NCBI RefSeq assembly: GCF_002332255.1
Contig: NZ_NRGW01000001.1
Span: forward strand, 3,534,001 to 3,598,000
Length of the DNA: 64,000 bases
Reading direction: 5' to 3'
From: Halomonas sp. JB37
Lineage (GTDB): Bacteria > Pseudomonadota > Gammaproteobacteria > Pseudomonadales > Halomonadaceae
Position 1 is the stretch's first letter. Each line of letters starts with the position of its first letter. Below the pieces are notes generated by a model. The model saw nothing but the letters and a program-made list of their open reading frames with translations, ran no database searches and was not told where the DNA came from. Of this stretch, positions 1 to 8,919 are shown one piece after another. The translations under genes and the position numbers were made by a program.

Positions 1-100
1 TTCGTTCATGGTCTTGGCTCACAGTTGAGAATTGTAAGTTTGTAGTAAAAATAACAAAAAAATAGCCAAAAAGTAGCTTTAATGAAAAAAAACTAGAAAG

Positions 101-358
101 TTAACTACGTCGTGTGGAGCGATAACGGTGCACTGCAGCACTGATGACGGCCATGACCTCGTCATCCGGCGAGGAAGATGCAGAAGAACTTAGTGACTTT
201 CTACCCATATCCGCAGCGGCAGGCACCGGTTGAAAGCGGTCAATCAGCTTTGACATCAACGTGACGCTGACCACTAAAATAGCAAGAAAAACAAACACTA
301 CCCCCATTCCGAGCGCCATCAACGCTAGCCCGTCCTGCAATAGCTCTTGATCCTGCAT
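101..358 (-). CDS. oadG: Oxaloacetate decarboxylase gamma subunit
   Basis: An 85-residue protein with one strongly hydrophobic segment at about residues 12-37 and a hydrophilic, serine-rich tail: the size and layout of OadG. In the family it anchors the biotin-carrying alpha subunit to the sodium-pumping beta subunit of the membrane-bound oxaloacetate decarboxylase. A minus-strand ATG at bases 9-7, where transcription leaves the window, is where oadA would begin in the usual oadG-oadA-oadB order, but only three codons are visible. A small anchor of another biotin-dependent decarboxylase cannot be excluded. Confidence 0.75.
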   Translation of the reverse strand: MQDQELLQDGLALMALGMGVVFVFLAILVVSVTLMSKLIDRFQPVPAAADMGRKSLSSSASSSPDDEVMAVISAAVHRYRSTRRS

Positions 359-497
359 AAGACGCTCTCCTTCGTTTATAAATGCTGCTCACAGACATAT
401 GATTACGCCACTGCAATGAAAGGCGCTTGGCGCAGTAAGGGGAATACACTAACCTGCCACACCCAGAATAGAATGCAATGGCGCGATAGTGGAAGTC

Positions 498-1475
498 ATG
501 GTTGTTAATTTACTACATAACGGAAGAATTGGCCTAGCCCCCATGGAGGGGGTAATCGATGCGCTCACCCGCGATCTCTTAACCCGTCAAGCAGGATTTG
601 ATTGGACCGTGACGGAGTTCGTGCGCGTGGTTGATGCATGCTTGCCGCCGCGGGTGTTTTATAAGCACTGCCCAGAGCTTGCTCAACCGCCAGTGGCAAC
701 CCCAAGCGGTATTCCGGTACATCTACAGCTGCTCGGCTCTGACCCTCGCGCTCTGGCAGCCAACGCGCGCCAAGCGCTCCATTTAGGCGCAGTGAGCGTT
801 GATCTTAATTTCGGCTGCCCCGCCAAGCTGGTCAATCGACACGACGGTGGCGCTGCACTGTTACGCCAACCGGAACGTGTCTACCAAGCGGTTAAAGCCG
901 TTGCTGACGCGCTGGACGGCGAGATCCCGGTGACTGCCAAGATTCGCCTAGGCTTCTCTAATCGGCGCTTAGCGGTGGCCTGCGCGCAAGCGACTGAAGC
1001 AGGCGGTGCGACGCATTTGGTGGTGCATGCACGCACCCGTGACGAAGGCTACCGCCCACCGGCGCACTGGGAATGGATAGGCAAGATTCGTCGACATGTC
1101 AGCATCCCGGTGGTCGCCAACGGCGATATATGGACGCTTGAAGATTACTGGAAAGCGCGCACGCTCTCGGGATGTGATGACGTCATGCTTGGACGCAGTG
1201 CGCTGGCAGACCCCTGGCTTGCACCGCGCATTCGCCATTGGCAGACAACCGGTGAGCGGCTGCCTGAAAGCAGCTGGGCGATGCGCGCAAGCGTACTTCA
1301 AGAGTATGCCGCCCTACAGCGCCAGCACCTGCCGGACCGCGTCGTCGTCTCTTTAGTGAAGCAGTGGCTTGCCCAAATGCGTCAAGGCAGCAACGAAGCT
1401 AACCAGAACTTTCAACGCGTTAAACGTCTCACCGACTTAGACCATTTGCTCGACAGCCTTGTGGTCGATGCTTAA
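498..1475 (+). CDS. dusC: tRNA-dihydrouridine(16) synthase, DusC-like
   Basis: Flavin-dependent TIM-barrel enzyme that reduces uridine in the tRNA D-loop. The N-terminal motif GLAPMEGV and the NFGCPAK motif, whose Cys near residue 107 is the catalytic acid, are both present, as is the late MLGRSALADPW phosphate-binding motif. PMEGV rather than PMAGV is typical of the DusC branch. I start at the ATG at 498; a GTG at 489 in the same frame would add three residues, and neither has an ideal ribosome site. It is a single gene running towards the tRNA cluster and ending just before a minus-strand terminator. Confidence 0.9.
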   Translation: MVVNLLHNGRIGLAPMEGVIDALTRDLLTRQAGFDWTVTEFVRVVDACLPPRVFYKHCPELAQPPVATPSGIPVHLQLLGSDPRALAANARQALHLGAVSVDLNFGCPAKLVNRHDGGAALLRQPERVYQAVKAVADALDGEIPVTAKIRLGFSNRRLAVACAQATEAGGATHLVVHARTRDEGYRPPAHWEWIGKIRRHVSIPVVANGDIWTLEDYWKARTLSGCDDVMLGRSALADPWLAPRIRHWQTTGERLPESSWAMRASVLQEYAALQRQHLPDRVVVSLVKQWLAQMRQGSNEANQNFQRVKRLTDLDHLLDSLVVDA

Positions 1476-1496
1476 ACAAAACGAATGGCCAAAAAA

Positions 1497-1525
1497 AGCG
1501 CCCAGCCGCAAAAGCGGTGGGCGCT
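1497..1525 (-). terminator. Terminator of the tRNA cluster
   Basis: Arms AGCGCCCA and TGGGCGCT enclose an inner stem CCGC/GCGG with an AAAA loop. On the minus strand a run of seven T follows, so it ends transcripts coming from the tRNA genes. It may also slow dusC transcription from the other side. Confidence 0.8.
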
Positions 1526-1590
1526 ACACACGATCGCAAGACCGGGGCGCGAGCCATTTCCGGCCAGGCTACAAACAGGCTTGAAACAGA

Positions 1591-1618
1591 AAACCCGCCC
1601 TCAAGAGAGAGCGGGTTT
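1591..1618 (-). terminator. Secondary hairpin downstream of tRNA-Arg
   Basis: Arms AAACCCGC and GCGGGTTT lie right after the first tRNA-Arg in its direction of transcription. The T-run is short, so it may be a processing or attenuating hairpin ahead of the stronger terminator at 1497-1525. Confidence 0.55.
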
Positions 1619-1624
1619 AGAATC

Positions 1625-1701
1625 TGGTGCGCCCGGGAGGATTCGAACCTCCGACCCCCTGATTCGTAGTCAGGTACTCTATCCAGCTGAGCTACGGGCG
1701 C
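1625..1701 (-). tRNA. tRNA-Arg (ACG), copy 1
   Basis: Complete 77-nt cloverleaf with encoded CCA. Acceptor stem GCGCCCG/CGGGCGC, anticodon stem CCTGA/TCAGG with loop CTACGAA (anticodon ACG, read as ICG), and a GGTTCGAATCC T-arm. Bases are identical to the copy at 1746-1822. Confidence 0.97.
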
Positions 1702-1745
1702 GTAATAACTGCACTTATCTTTACTGCATGTTGCTAACTAAAAAG

Positions 1746-1822
1746 TGGTGCGCCCGGGAGGATTCGAACCTCCGACCCCCTGATTCGTAGTCAGGTACTC
1801 TATCCAGCTGAGCTACGGGCGC
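1746..1822 (-). tRNA. tRNA-Arg (ACG), copy 2
   Basis: Same sequence and structure as copy 1, with encoded CCA, 44 bp upstream of it in the direction of transcription. The tandem repeat is a recent or gene-converted duplication and the copies are likely co-transcribed with the tRNA-Ser. Confidence 0.97.
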
Positions 1823-1837
1823 ATACTTAGTGTGCAT

Positions 1838-1930
1838 TGGCGGAGAAGGAGGGATTCGAACCCTCGATAGGGCTATAAACCCTATACTCCCTTAGCAGGG
1901 GAGCGCCTTCAGCCACTCGGCCACCTCTCC
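1838..1930 (-). tRNA. tRNA-Ser (GCT)
   Basis: 93-nt class II tRNA with a long variable arm, acceptor stem GGAGAGG, anticodon loop CTGCTAA (anticodon GCT, reading AGC and AGT) and encoded CCA. It is first in the three-tRNA transcript that ends at 1497. Confidence 0.97.
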
Positions 1931-2052
1931 TTAACGGCACGGCGCGAATATTACCGATTTAGGTTACTTCTGTCCAGCCCTTGGCCGATTTTTTTTCGCG
2001 CTGGCCTTACCTTACGCTCAAAACATCACATAATGATGTGCGGGCGTAAGCG

Positions 2053-2241
2053 TCACTCCACTTCGTTTTCGCTATTCTTTTCACGCTGAATGCGCTGATA
2101 AATCTCTTCACGGTGAACCGATACATCTTTCGGCGCATTAACGCCGATACGCACTTGATTACCTTTCACACCTAGCACCGTGACGGTCATTTCATCACCG
2201 ATCATCAGGGTTTCGCCAACACGGCGAGTTAGGATGAGCAT
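2053..2241 (-). CDS. csrA: Carbon storage regulator CsrA/RsmA
   Basis: A 62-residue RNA-binding protein beginning [16 protein letters not shown], the near-invariant CsrA start, and containing the VRIGV and VHREEIY segments that form the GGA-binding surface. The dimer binds GGA motifs in mRNA leaders and controls carbon flux, motility and biofilm genes. A good ribosome site (AAGGAG) precedes the ATG and itself holds a GGA, so autoregulation is possible. The order alaS-lysC-csrA-tRNA-Ser-tRNA-Arg is conserved in many Gammaproteobacteria. The candidate antagonist RNA is at 12067-12239. Confidence 0.97.
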   Translation of the reverse strand: MLILTRRVGETLMIGDEMTVTVLGVKGNQVRIGVNAPKDVSVHREEIYQRIQREKNSENEVE

Positions 2242-2429
2242 GGCTGATCTCCTTTTCAGACGTTTTACTGCGGGGCATATCAGCCGAAGGCAATACCACG
2301 ATAGCTACACGGTATTGCCTACCACAAAAAGCATCGGCTCCTTGATACCTTAAATCTCCCGCTGAAAGAAAGCTCACCACCACACGGCAGTAAGTACTTC
2401 TTTAGCGTAGAAGAGTTAAGAGATTAGTG

Positions 2430-3680
2430 TTACTCAGACTCGACATCTGCTTTATCTAAGCCAAACGCTTTGTGTAGCGCATTGACGGCAAGTTCCATAT
2501 GTTTCTCATCAATCACTACCGAAATTTTAATCTCGGAGGTTGAGACCATGCGAATATTGACGTTTTCATCGGCCAGCACGCGGAACATTTTCGATGCCAC
2601 GCCCGCATGGGAGCGCATACCGACACCGACGAGCGATACTTTAGCGATATTATCATCGCCGCGCAGCTCACCGCCTCCCAAATCAGGAATCACCGTCTCT
2701 TCGAGCAGCTTTTTGGTAGCCTTGTAGTCACCTTTCGCGACCGTAAAGGTGAAATCGGTATAGTCACCGGCGGGGGCCACGTTCTGCACGATCATATCGA
2801 CTTCGATATTGGCATCGGCAATAGGACCAAGAATACGCGATGCTACGCCGGGCACATCAGGCGTGTTCAGCAGGGTCAGTTTGGCTTCATTTTTGGTGAA
2901 GGCGATACCGGAGATTAGGGGTTCTTCCATTGCGTCCTCGTCTTTGTCTGCTTCTGCAACAATTAGGGTACCGGGGCCGTCTTCAAAGCTCGACAGCACC
3001 CGCAGGGGTACGTTGTACTTACCGGCAAACTCTACTGCGCGAATCTGCAGTATTTTTGAGCCCAGGCTGGCTAGCTCAAGCATTTCTTCAACGGTAATAC
3101 GTTCTAAGCGCTGAGCCTTTGAGCATACACGTGGGTCGGTGGTGTATACCCCATCGACATCGGTGTAAATTTGACACTCATCGGCACCTAGCGCTGCGGC
3201 TAATGCAACCCCAGTGGTATCGGAGCCACCACGCCCTAGAGTGGTAATATTGCCGTTTTCATCAACACCTTGAAAACCAGCAACCACAACGACCTGGCCG
3301 GCATCTAAGTCCGCTTTTAGGTCGTCGGTCTCAATGCGCTGAATACGGGCCTTGGTATAGGCGCTATCCGTATAAATACCCACTTGCGCGCCGGTATGCG
3401 ACGTTGCTGGCACGCCAATCTGCTGAAGCGCCATCGCGAGTAGTGAAATCGTCACCTGCTCGCCGGTAGACAGCAGCATGTCCATCTCGCGCGGGGCGGG
3501 CTCTTCATTCAGTGCCTGGGCCATGTCCGTTAGTCGATTCGTTTCGCCACTCATGGCAGAAACCACGACCACCACCTGGTGGCCTTGATCACGGAAACCT
3601 TTGACCTTTTCAGCCACGGCCTTGATGCGCTCGACAGAGCCCACCGAGGTGCCGCCGAACTTCTGTACGTATAGTGCCAT
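2430..3680 (-). CDS. lysC: Aspartate kinase
   Basis: A 416-residue monofunctional aspartokinase, the first step of lysine, threonine and methionine synthesis and, in halophiles, of ectoine synthesis through aspartyl phosphate. The N-terminus VQKFGGTSVG is the kinase signature; TTLGRGGSDTT binds substrate. Two ACT domains occupy about residues 265-405, so feedback inhibition by lysine and/or threonine is expected. It lies between alaS and csrA on the same strand; the alaS terminator at 3744-3770 suggests lysC has its own promoter in the ~100 bp gap. Confidence 0.96.
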   Translation of the reverse strand: MALYVQKFGGTSVGSVERIKAVAEKVKGFRDQGHQVVVVVSAMSGETNRLTDMAQALNEEPAPREMDMLLSTGEQVTISLLAMALQQIGVPATSHTGAQVGIYTDSAYTKARIQRIETDDLKADLDAGQVVVVAGFQGVDENGNITTLGRGGSDTTGVALAAALGADECQIYTDVDGVYTTDPRVCSKAQRLERITVEEMLELASLGSKILQIRAVEFAGKYNVPLRVLSSFEDGPGTLIVAEADKDEDAMEEPLISGIAFTKNEAKLTLLNTPDVPGVASRILGPIADANIEVDMIVQNVAPAGDYTDFTFTVAKGDYKATKKLLEETVIPDLGGGELRGDDNIAKVSLVGVGMRSHAGVASKMFRVLADENVNIRMVSTSEIKISVVIDEKHMELAVNALHKAFGLDKADVESE

Positions 3681-3743
3681 ATGCCGTTTTTCCTATGCGT
3701 TCGGAAATGGAGGATGAAATTTGTCGTACATATCTAACGACAA

Positions 3744-3770
3744 GGCCGGTAGCAATTCATGCTACCGGCC
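3744..3770 (-). terminator. alaS terminator hairpin
   Basis: Perfect 10-bp arms GGCCGGTAGC/GCTACCGGCC with a 7-base loop just after the alaS stop codon. The T-tract after it is poor (TTGTCGTT), so read-through to lysC is possible. Confidence 0.7.
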
Positions 3771-3777
3771 CTGGTGT

Positions 3778-6387
3778 TTAGTTAAGCGTGTTTTCTAGCC
3801 ATAGAGGTACGCTCTTCAGCGCATCCGGCAGCGCGTCGGGCTGGCTACCTCCAGCCTGAGCCATATCGGGGCGACCACCGCCCTTTCCACCCACAAGCGA
3901 GGCAACATGATTGACCAGCTCACCGGCTTTCACGCGACCAGTCAGGTCTTGGGTCACGCCGGCAATGAGACTTACTTTGCCGGCTGCCTGATCGGCAACG
4001 CCAAGAATAACCACGCCGGAACCTAGCTTGTTCTTAATCTGATCAAGCATGCCACGCAGATCTTTTCCGGACACACCGTCTAGCTGGGTCGCCAACAGCT
4101 TAATCCCTTTGATCTCTTGGACCTGGCTAAGCATATCGCTGCCCGCGGCGCTGGCAAGCTTAGCTTTGAGCTGCTCAAGCTCTTTCTCAAGGCTGCGGTT
4201 ACGCTCAACCAGCGACTCTACCCGCGCTTCGACCTGCTCTGGCTTGGTTTTTAAGCGATCACCCAAGCGCCCCAGGCAGGCTTCCTGCTCACGGAAGTAG
4301 GCCAGCGCGTTTTCGCCGGTAATCGCTTCAATACGGCGTACGCCCGAAGCAATGCCCACTTCGCTCATCACGTGACAGCAGCCTATATCGCCACTGCGCG
4401 CCACGTGGGTACCGCCACAAAGCTCAATAGAAAAGTCGTCAGAACCGATAGTCAGTACGCGCACGTTCTCTGCATACTTGGCTTCAAACAGTGCCGCTGC
4501 GCCTTTGGCTTTGGCCTGATCCAAGCTCATCTGCTCGGTTTTGGTCGCAGCGTTAGCCAGAATCTGCTCGTTGACCAGCCGCTCTACTTCCGCCAACTGT
4601 TCAGCCGTCATCGGTTCAAAGTGGCTAAAGTCAAAGCGCAGGCGTTCAGCGTTAACCAGCGACCCTTTCTGCTGCACGTGATCACCCAGCACCATGCGCA
4701 GCGCTTTATGCAGCAGGTGAGTGGCCGAATGGTTGCGAATAGTTGCAGCGCGCAGGCTGGCGTCTACTTCGCCACGCACGCTGGCACCGACGCTCAACGC
4801 GCCTTCCACCATCACACCTTGATGCAGATGATGGCCGCTCTGCTTTTGGGTATCCATTACCTGGAAGCGCCCGCCGTCTACGTACAGATAGCCAGTGTCG
4901 CCTACCTGTCCGCCCGACTCGCCGTAAAATGGCGTACGATCCAACACTATCGTGCCTTTTTGGCCGGCCTCGAGTGCAGACAGTGCATTGCCTTCACTGT
5001 CGACCAGCGCCGTCACTTTGGCCTGATCTTCTAAGCGGTCGTACCCGGTAAAGGCTGTCTCGCCATCCAATTCAATGGATGCACTGTAGTCGGCACCAAA
5101 CTGACTGGCCGCTCGGGCGCGTTCGCGCTGCGCTTCCAGCTCACGCTGAAAACCGTCTTCATCGAGGGTGACACCACGCTCCCGGCAAACATCCGCCGTC
5201 AGGTCAAAGGGGAAACCATAAGTGTCATAAAGCTTAAACACAGTTTCACCCGACAGCACGTTACCATTCAGCTCAGCCAGCGCTGCATTCAATAGCCCCA
5301 TACCGTGATCCAGCGTACGGGCAAACTGCTCTTCTTCTTTCAATAGCACGCGCTCGATTTGACCACAGGCTTCGCGCAACTCTGGATAGGCATCGCCCAT
5401 TTCAGCGTCAAGCGCACCGACCAGCTTGTGGAAGAACGGGTCGACCGCACCTAGCTTATGGCCGTGGCGAATCGCGCGGCGAATAATACGCCGCAGCACG
5501 TAGCCGCGCCCTTCGTTGGAAGGCAGCACCCCATCGGCAATTAAAAAGGCGCAGGAGCGAATGTGATCGGCAATCACGCGCAATGAAGGCGTCGCCGTGT
5601 CCACATGGCCGGTTGCCTGTGAAGCTGCTTGCAGCAGGCGCTGAAACAGATCGATCTCATAGTTGGAGTGAACGCCCTGCATGACAGCAGCCACTCGCTC
5701 CAGGCCCATGCCGGTATCAATAGAAGGTTTAGGCAGCGGATTGAGCGTTCCCTGAGCATCGCGATCAAACTGCATGAACACTAAATTCCAGATTTCAATA
5801 TAGCGGTCGCCATCTTCTTCCGGACTACCGGGAGGGCCGCCCCAGACCTCTGGGCCGTGATCATAGAAGATTTCTGAGCTGGGCCCGCAGGGGCCGGTAT
5901 CACCCATCTGCCAGAAATTGTCCTCATCCAGCTTGGAAAAGCGTTCAGGGTCAATGCCCACTTCATCCTTCCAGATACGCTCAGCTTCGTCGTCACTGAT
6001 GTGCACCGTTACCCACAGTTTTTCTTTAGGCAGCCCCAGCGTTTCGGTTAGAAACACCCAGGCAAAGCGAATAGCATCACGCTTGAAGTAGTCACCGAAA
6101 CTGAAGTTACCCATCATTTCGAAGAAAGTATGATGACGGGCGGTATAACCGACGTTATCTAAATCATTATGCTTGCCGCCCGCGCGCACGCAGCGTTGCG
6201 CAGAAGTGGCGCGTACATACGGGCGCGGGTCGCGACCCAGAAACACATCTTTAAACGGCACCATACCGGCATTGGTAAACAGCAGCGTAGGGTCATTACC
6301 CGGCACTAGCGAGCTGGTTGGCACAATGGTGTGCCCCTGCTCTGCAAAGAAGGAAAGAAAGGCCTGTCTTATCTCTGCGCTTTTCAT
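3778..6387 (-). CDS. alaS: Alanine-tRNA ligase
   Basis: An 869-residue class II synthetase that charges tRNA-Ala and proofreads Ser/Gly mischarging. The start [10 protein letters not shown] is the family start; an in-frame upstream codon would add 25 unrelated residues, so I use the ATG at 6387. The catalytic domain has the [12 protein letters not shown] motif, the editing domain has [11 protein letters not shown] with a later CGGTHV zinc/editing motif, and the C-terminal part (about 725-869) is the C-Ala domain ending in a [12 protein letters not shown] segment. The length is normal. Confidence 0.97.
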   Translation of the reverse strand: MKSAEIRQAFLSFFAEQGHTIVPTSSLVPGNDPTLLFTNAGMVPFKDVFLGRDPRPYVRATSAQRCVRAGGKHNDLDNVGYTARHHTFFEMMGNFSFGDYFKRDAIRFAWVFLTETLGLPKEKLWVTVHISDDEAERIWKDEVGIDPERFSKLDEDNFWQMGDTGPCGPSSEIFYDHGPEVWGGPPGSPEEDGDRYIEIWNLVFMQFDRDAQGTLNPLPKPSIDTGMGLERVAAVMQGVHSNYEIDLFQRLLQAASQATGHVDTATPSLRVIADHIRSCAFLIADGVLPSNEGRGYVLRRIIRRAIRHGHKLGAVDPFFHKLVGALDAEMGDAYPELREACGQIERVLLKEEEQFARTLDHGMGLLNAALAELNGNVLSGETVFKLYDTYGFPFDLTADVCRERGVTLDEDGFQRELEAQRERARAASQFGADYSASIELDGETAFTGYDRLEDQAKVTALVDSEGNALSALEAGQKGTIVLDRTPFYGESGGQVGDTGYLYVDGGRFQVMDTQKQSGHHLHQGVMVEGALSVGASVRGEVDASLRAATIRNHSATHLLHKALRMVLGDHVQQKGSLVNAERLRFDFSHFEPMTAEQLAEVERLVNEQILANAATKTEQMSLDQAKAKGAAALFEAKYAENVRVLTIGSDDFSIELCGGTHVARSGDIGCCHVMSEVGIASGVRRIEAITGENALAYFREQEACLGRLGDRLKTKPEQVEARVESLVERNRSLEKELEQLKAKLASAAGSDMLSQVQEIKGIKLLATQLDGVSGKDLRGMLDQIKNKLGSGVVILGVADQAAGKVSLIAGVTQDLTGRVKAGELVNHVASLVGGKGGGRPDMAQAGGSQPDALPDALKSVPLWLENTLN

Positions 6388-6611
6388 AGGGTATCCGTAA
6401 CAAGAAAGCGTGGTGTCCCAGGGCGCTGTCACCGCTACCCTCAGGGGTCGCAAAGAAGCCATTATAGCGCAGTTGTCAAACGACTAAAGCCGCACTTAGT
6501 GGCAGAAATGCAATCAAAAAGATGCACAAGCCTATTAGAGCGCCATTAGAAATGTAAGAGACGATGTGGTTATACGCAGAAACGAAGATATTTCAGGCGC
6601 CTAAGAAGGCG

Positions 6612-7076
6612 TTAAAGGCAGGAAAGTGCGTAACGTATTTGTTCAAAATCGAAGCCACGGCTGGCTAAAAAGCGCTCTCGCCTGGCGCGCTCTTTGGGTG
6701 TTTCGCCAGCAGACGTAAAGCGCCGAGCCAAGGTTTCGCGCGCCAATTCAAACCAGTCAACCTGTTCGTTCGCCACCACCGACTCAAACGCAGCGCTAAG
6801 CGTTTCTTGGTCGACGCCGCGCTGGCGTAGCTCACCCTTAATACGGATAACGCCCTGACCACGCAAAATACGTGAGCGCACAAAGCTTGCAGCAAAGCGT
6901 TCGTCCGACTGGAACCCTTGCTCGATCAGCGTATCCAGACACTCATCGATAGCAGAGGGCTCAAAGGATTTTTTCGCCAATCGCTGTGCCAGCTCAGCGC
7001 GCGAATATTCGCGCCGAGCCAGCAAGCCGATGGCGATCACTCGTGGCGTAGCATCACGCTGCGAGGCAAACGCCAT
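6612..7076 (-). CDS. recX: Regulatory protein RecX
   Basis: A 154-residue helical-repeat protein that limits RecA filament extension. It starts 9 bp after recA ends on the same strand, the standard recA-recX arrangement, and carries the typical three-helix repeats (LLARREYSRAEL, LRQRGV, and RRERFLASRGF near the C-terminus). The close spacing implies co-transcription with recA under LexA, with lower expression through partial termination or read-through. Confidence 0.93.
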   Translation of the reverse strand: MAFASQRDATPRVIAIGLLARREYSRAELAQRLAKKSFEPSAIDECLDTLIEQGFQSDERFAASFVRSRILRGQGVIRIKGELRQRGVDQETLSAAFESVVANEQVDWFELARETLARRFTSAGETPKERARRERFLASRGFDFEQIRYALSCL

Positions 7077-7085
7077 TAGGGTGCC

Positions 7086-8159
7086 TTATAGCAGATCGTC
7101 ATCACCCGCATCTGTGTCAACCGCTGCCTCTACAGACGCCTCTTCCTTTTCCTTCTTGGGGTCCGGCTTGGCCAGTAACTGCTCGCGGATTTGCGTTTCG
7201 ATTTCAATCATAATCTCAGGATGCTCTTCCAGATACAGCGCTGAATTAGCTTTACCCTGGCCTATTTTCTTACCCTTGTAGCTGTACCAAGCACCGGCTT
7301 TATCGACGAGGTTACACTGCACGCCCAGATCAATAACTTCGCCCGCGTGATAGATACCCTTGCCGTAAAGAATCTGGAATTCAGCCTGACGGAACGGCGG
7401 CGCCACTTTGTTCTTGACCACTTTGACGCGGGTTTCGTTACCGGTGACTTCATCACCAACCTTAACCGAGCCCGTACGGCGAATGTCGAGGCGCACACTA
7501 GCGTAAAACTTGAGCGCATTACCGCCGGTCGTCGTTTCAGGGCTACCAAACATAACGCCGATCTTCATACGAATCTGGTTAATGAAGATAACTAAGCAGT
7601 TGGCATTTTTGATATTACCGGTGATTTTACGCAGCGCCTGTGACATCAACCGCGCCTGTAGGCCAACGTGCGTATCGCCCATCTCGCCTTCGATTTCCGC
7701 ACGCGGCGTCAGCGCTGCGACCGAGTCGATAACAATCACGTCAACACCGCCAGAACGCACCAGCATGTCGGTAATTTCTAGCGCTTGCTCGCCGGTGTCC
7801 GGCTGGGAAACCAGCAGGTCATCCAGATTAACGCCCAGTTTTTCAGCGTAGCTTGGATCAAGCGCGTGCTCGGCATCTACAAAGGCACACACTTTGCCCT
7901 GCTTTTGCGCCTGAGCAATCACTGAAAGGGTCAGCGTGGTTTTACCCGACGATTCTGGACCAAAGATTTCGCATACTCGTCCGTACGGCAGACCACCGAT
8001 GCCGAGCGCGATATCCAGCCCCAATGAACCGGTGGAAACCGACGGCATGACTACACGCGGAGCGTCGCCTAGACGCATGACGGTGCCTTTGCCGAACTGA
8101 CGGTCGATTTGGCTGAGTGCAGCGTTTAGCGCTTTAGTGCGGTTGTCATCCTGAGCCAT
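7086..8159 (-). CDS. recA: Recombinase RecA
   Basis: A 357-residue RecA. Walker A is GPESSGKT at residues 67-74, the Walker B region is [10 protein letters not shown], and the L2 loop carries [21 protein letters not shown]. The C-terminal tail is acidic (ending [10 protein letters not shown]), which in RecA autoregulates DNA access. It forms ATP-dependent filaments for homologous recombination and stimulates LexA self-cleavage. A LexA box lies 22 bp upstream of the start codon, and recX follows in the same operon. Confidence 0.98.
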   Translation of the reverse strand: MAQDDNRTKALNAALSQIDRQFGKGTVMRLGDAPRVVMPSVSTGSLGLDIALGIGGLPYGRVCEIFGPESSGKTTLTLSVIAQAQKQGKVCAFVDAEHALDPSYAEKLGVNLDDLLVSQPDTGEQALEITDMLVRSGGVDVIVIDSVAALTPRAEIEGEMGDTHVGLQARLMSQALRKITGNIKNANCLVIFINQIRMKIGVMFGSPETTTGGNALKFYASVRLDIRRTGSVKVGDEVTGNETRVKVVKNKVAPPFRQAEFQILYGKGIYHAGEVIDLGVQCNLVDKAGAWYSYKGKKIGQGKANSALYLEEHPEIMIEIETQIREQLLAKPDPKKEKEEASVEAAVDTDAGDDDLL

Positions 8160-8180
8160 TCAGTGATTCCTCATAACAAG

Positions 8181-8196
8181 CTGTATAATTAGCCAG
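8181..8196 (-). promoter_or_regulatory. LexA (SOS) box of recA
   Basis: The 16-mer CTGTATAATTAGCCAG matches the gammaproteobacterial LexA operator: CTG-N10-CAG is exact, and one half-site is CTGT. It lies just upstream of the recA start codon, where it would overlap the promoter. Confidence 0.85.
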
Positions 8197-8249
8197 TAGT
8201 ATGCCAAAGATTCCGTCGTAAACAAATCCTCGACGACACTTTCTCACAA

Positions 8250-8780
8250 TTATTTCGTATCGCCCGCATTTACCTGAGCATCCAAGCGCGCCACTAGCCC
8301 GGCTAGCGCCTGACGCACGGCCTGTTCACGCACTGCTGAGCGGTCGCCTGGAAAATGAAAACATTCCGCCTGCTGGGCATTGGCATCGCCCCACGCCAGC
8401 CATACTGTACCTACTGGCTTGTCCTCACTGCCACCGTCTGGCCCGGCGATACCGCTGACCGCAACGCCCAAGCCTGCACCACTTTCCCGGCAGGCACCAA
8501 GCACCATGGCGTTCACCACTTCTTCACTCACCGCACCATGCGCTGCCAGCATAGCGTCGGGCACGCCCAATAATCGGCTCTTCACCGGATTCGCATACGC
8601 TACATAGCCGGTCGTAAAATAGGCCGAGCTACCCGCAACCGCGGTAATCGCGCTGGCAACGCCGCCGCCCGTGCACGACTCAGCGGCGGTGACTTCTACC
8701 TTTAACTGCTGGCAAAGCCGCCCCAGCCGTTGAGCAAGCAGTGTTAAATCAAGATTTTTTAGGCTAGATACGCTGGTCAC
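8250..8780 (-). CDS. pncC: Nicotinamide-nucleotide amidase, CinA C-terminal type
   Basis: A 176-residue single-domain CinA/PncC protein that deamidates NMN in pyridine nucleotide recycling. The signature TAAESCTGGGVASAIT near residue 32 and the later AVSGIAGPDGGSEDKPVGTV segment define the family. The N-terminal CinA domain is absent, as in E. coli PncC. It lies upstream of recA on the same strand and diverges from mutS. cinA-recA linkage is widespread, but the LexA box between them indicates that recA has its own promoter. Confidence 0.93.
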   Translation of the reverse strand: MTSVSSLKNLDLTLLAQRLGRLCQQLKVEVTAAESCTGGGVASAITAVAGSSAYFTTGYVAYANPVKSRLLGVPDAMLAAHGAVSEEVVNAMVLGACRESGAGLGVAVSGIAGPDGGSEDKPVGTVWLAWGDANAQQAECFHFPGDRSAVREQAVRQALAGLVARLDAQVNAGDTK

Positions 8781-8919
8781 TATCGTCGCTCCTTCAAGTG
8801 AGTCGTCAGTTCAGCGTAGAATACTGCGTTTAGCTTTCTTAAAGAACTGACGTAAAGAAACCGCTCAAAGAACATGCCGTCGGTCGAGACGGCTTACGCT
8901 ACGCTTAACCAGGACGCCC

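Noticed and set aside
1485-1790. 101-codon plus-strand ORF
   Set aside because: It runs antisense through a terminator and two tRNA genes and has no coding features; it is a well-known false ORF over tRNAs.
4372-5034. 220-codon plus-strand ORF
   Set aside because: Antisense to alaS throughout; composition reflects the opposite strand of a GC-rich gene. Other long antisense frames over gltB, recA, pyrG and gcd were rejected for the same reason.
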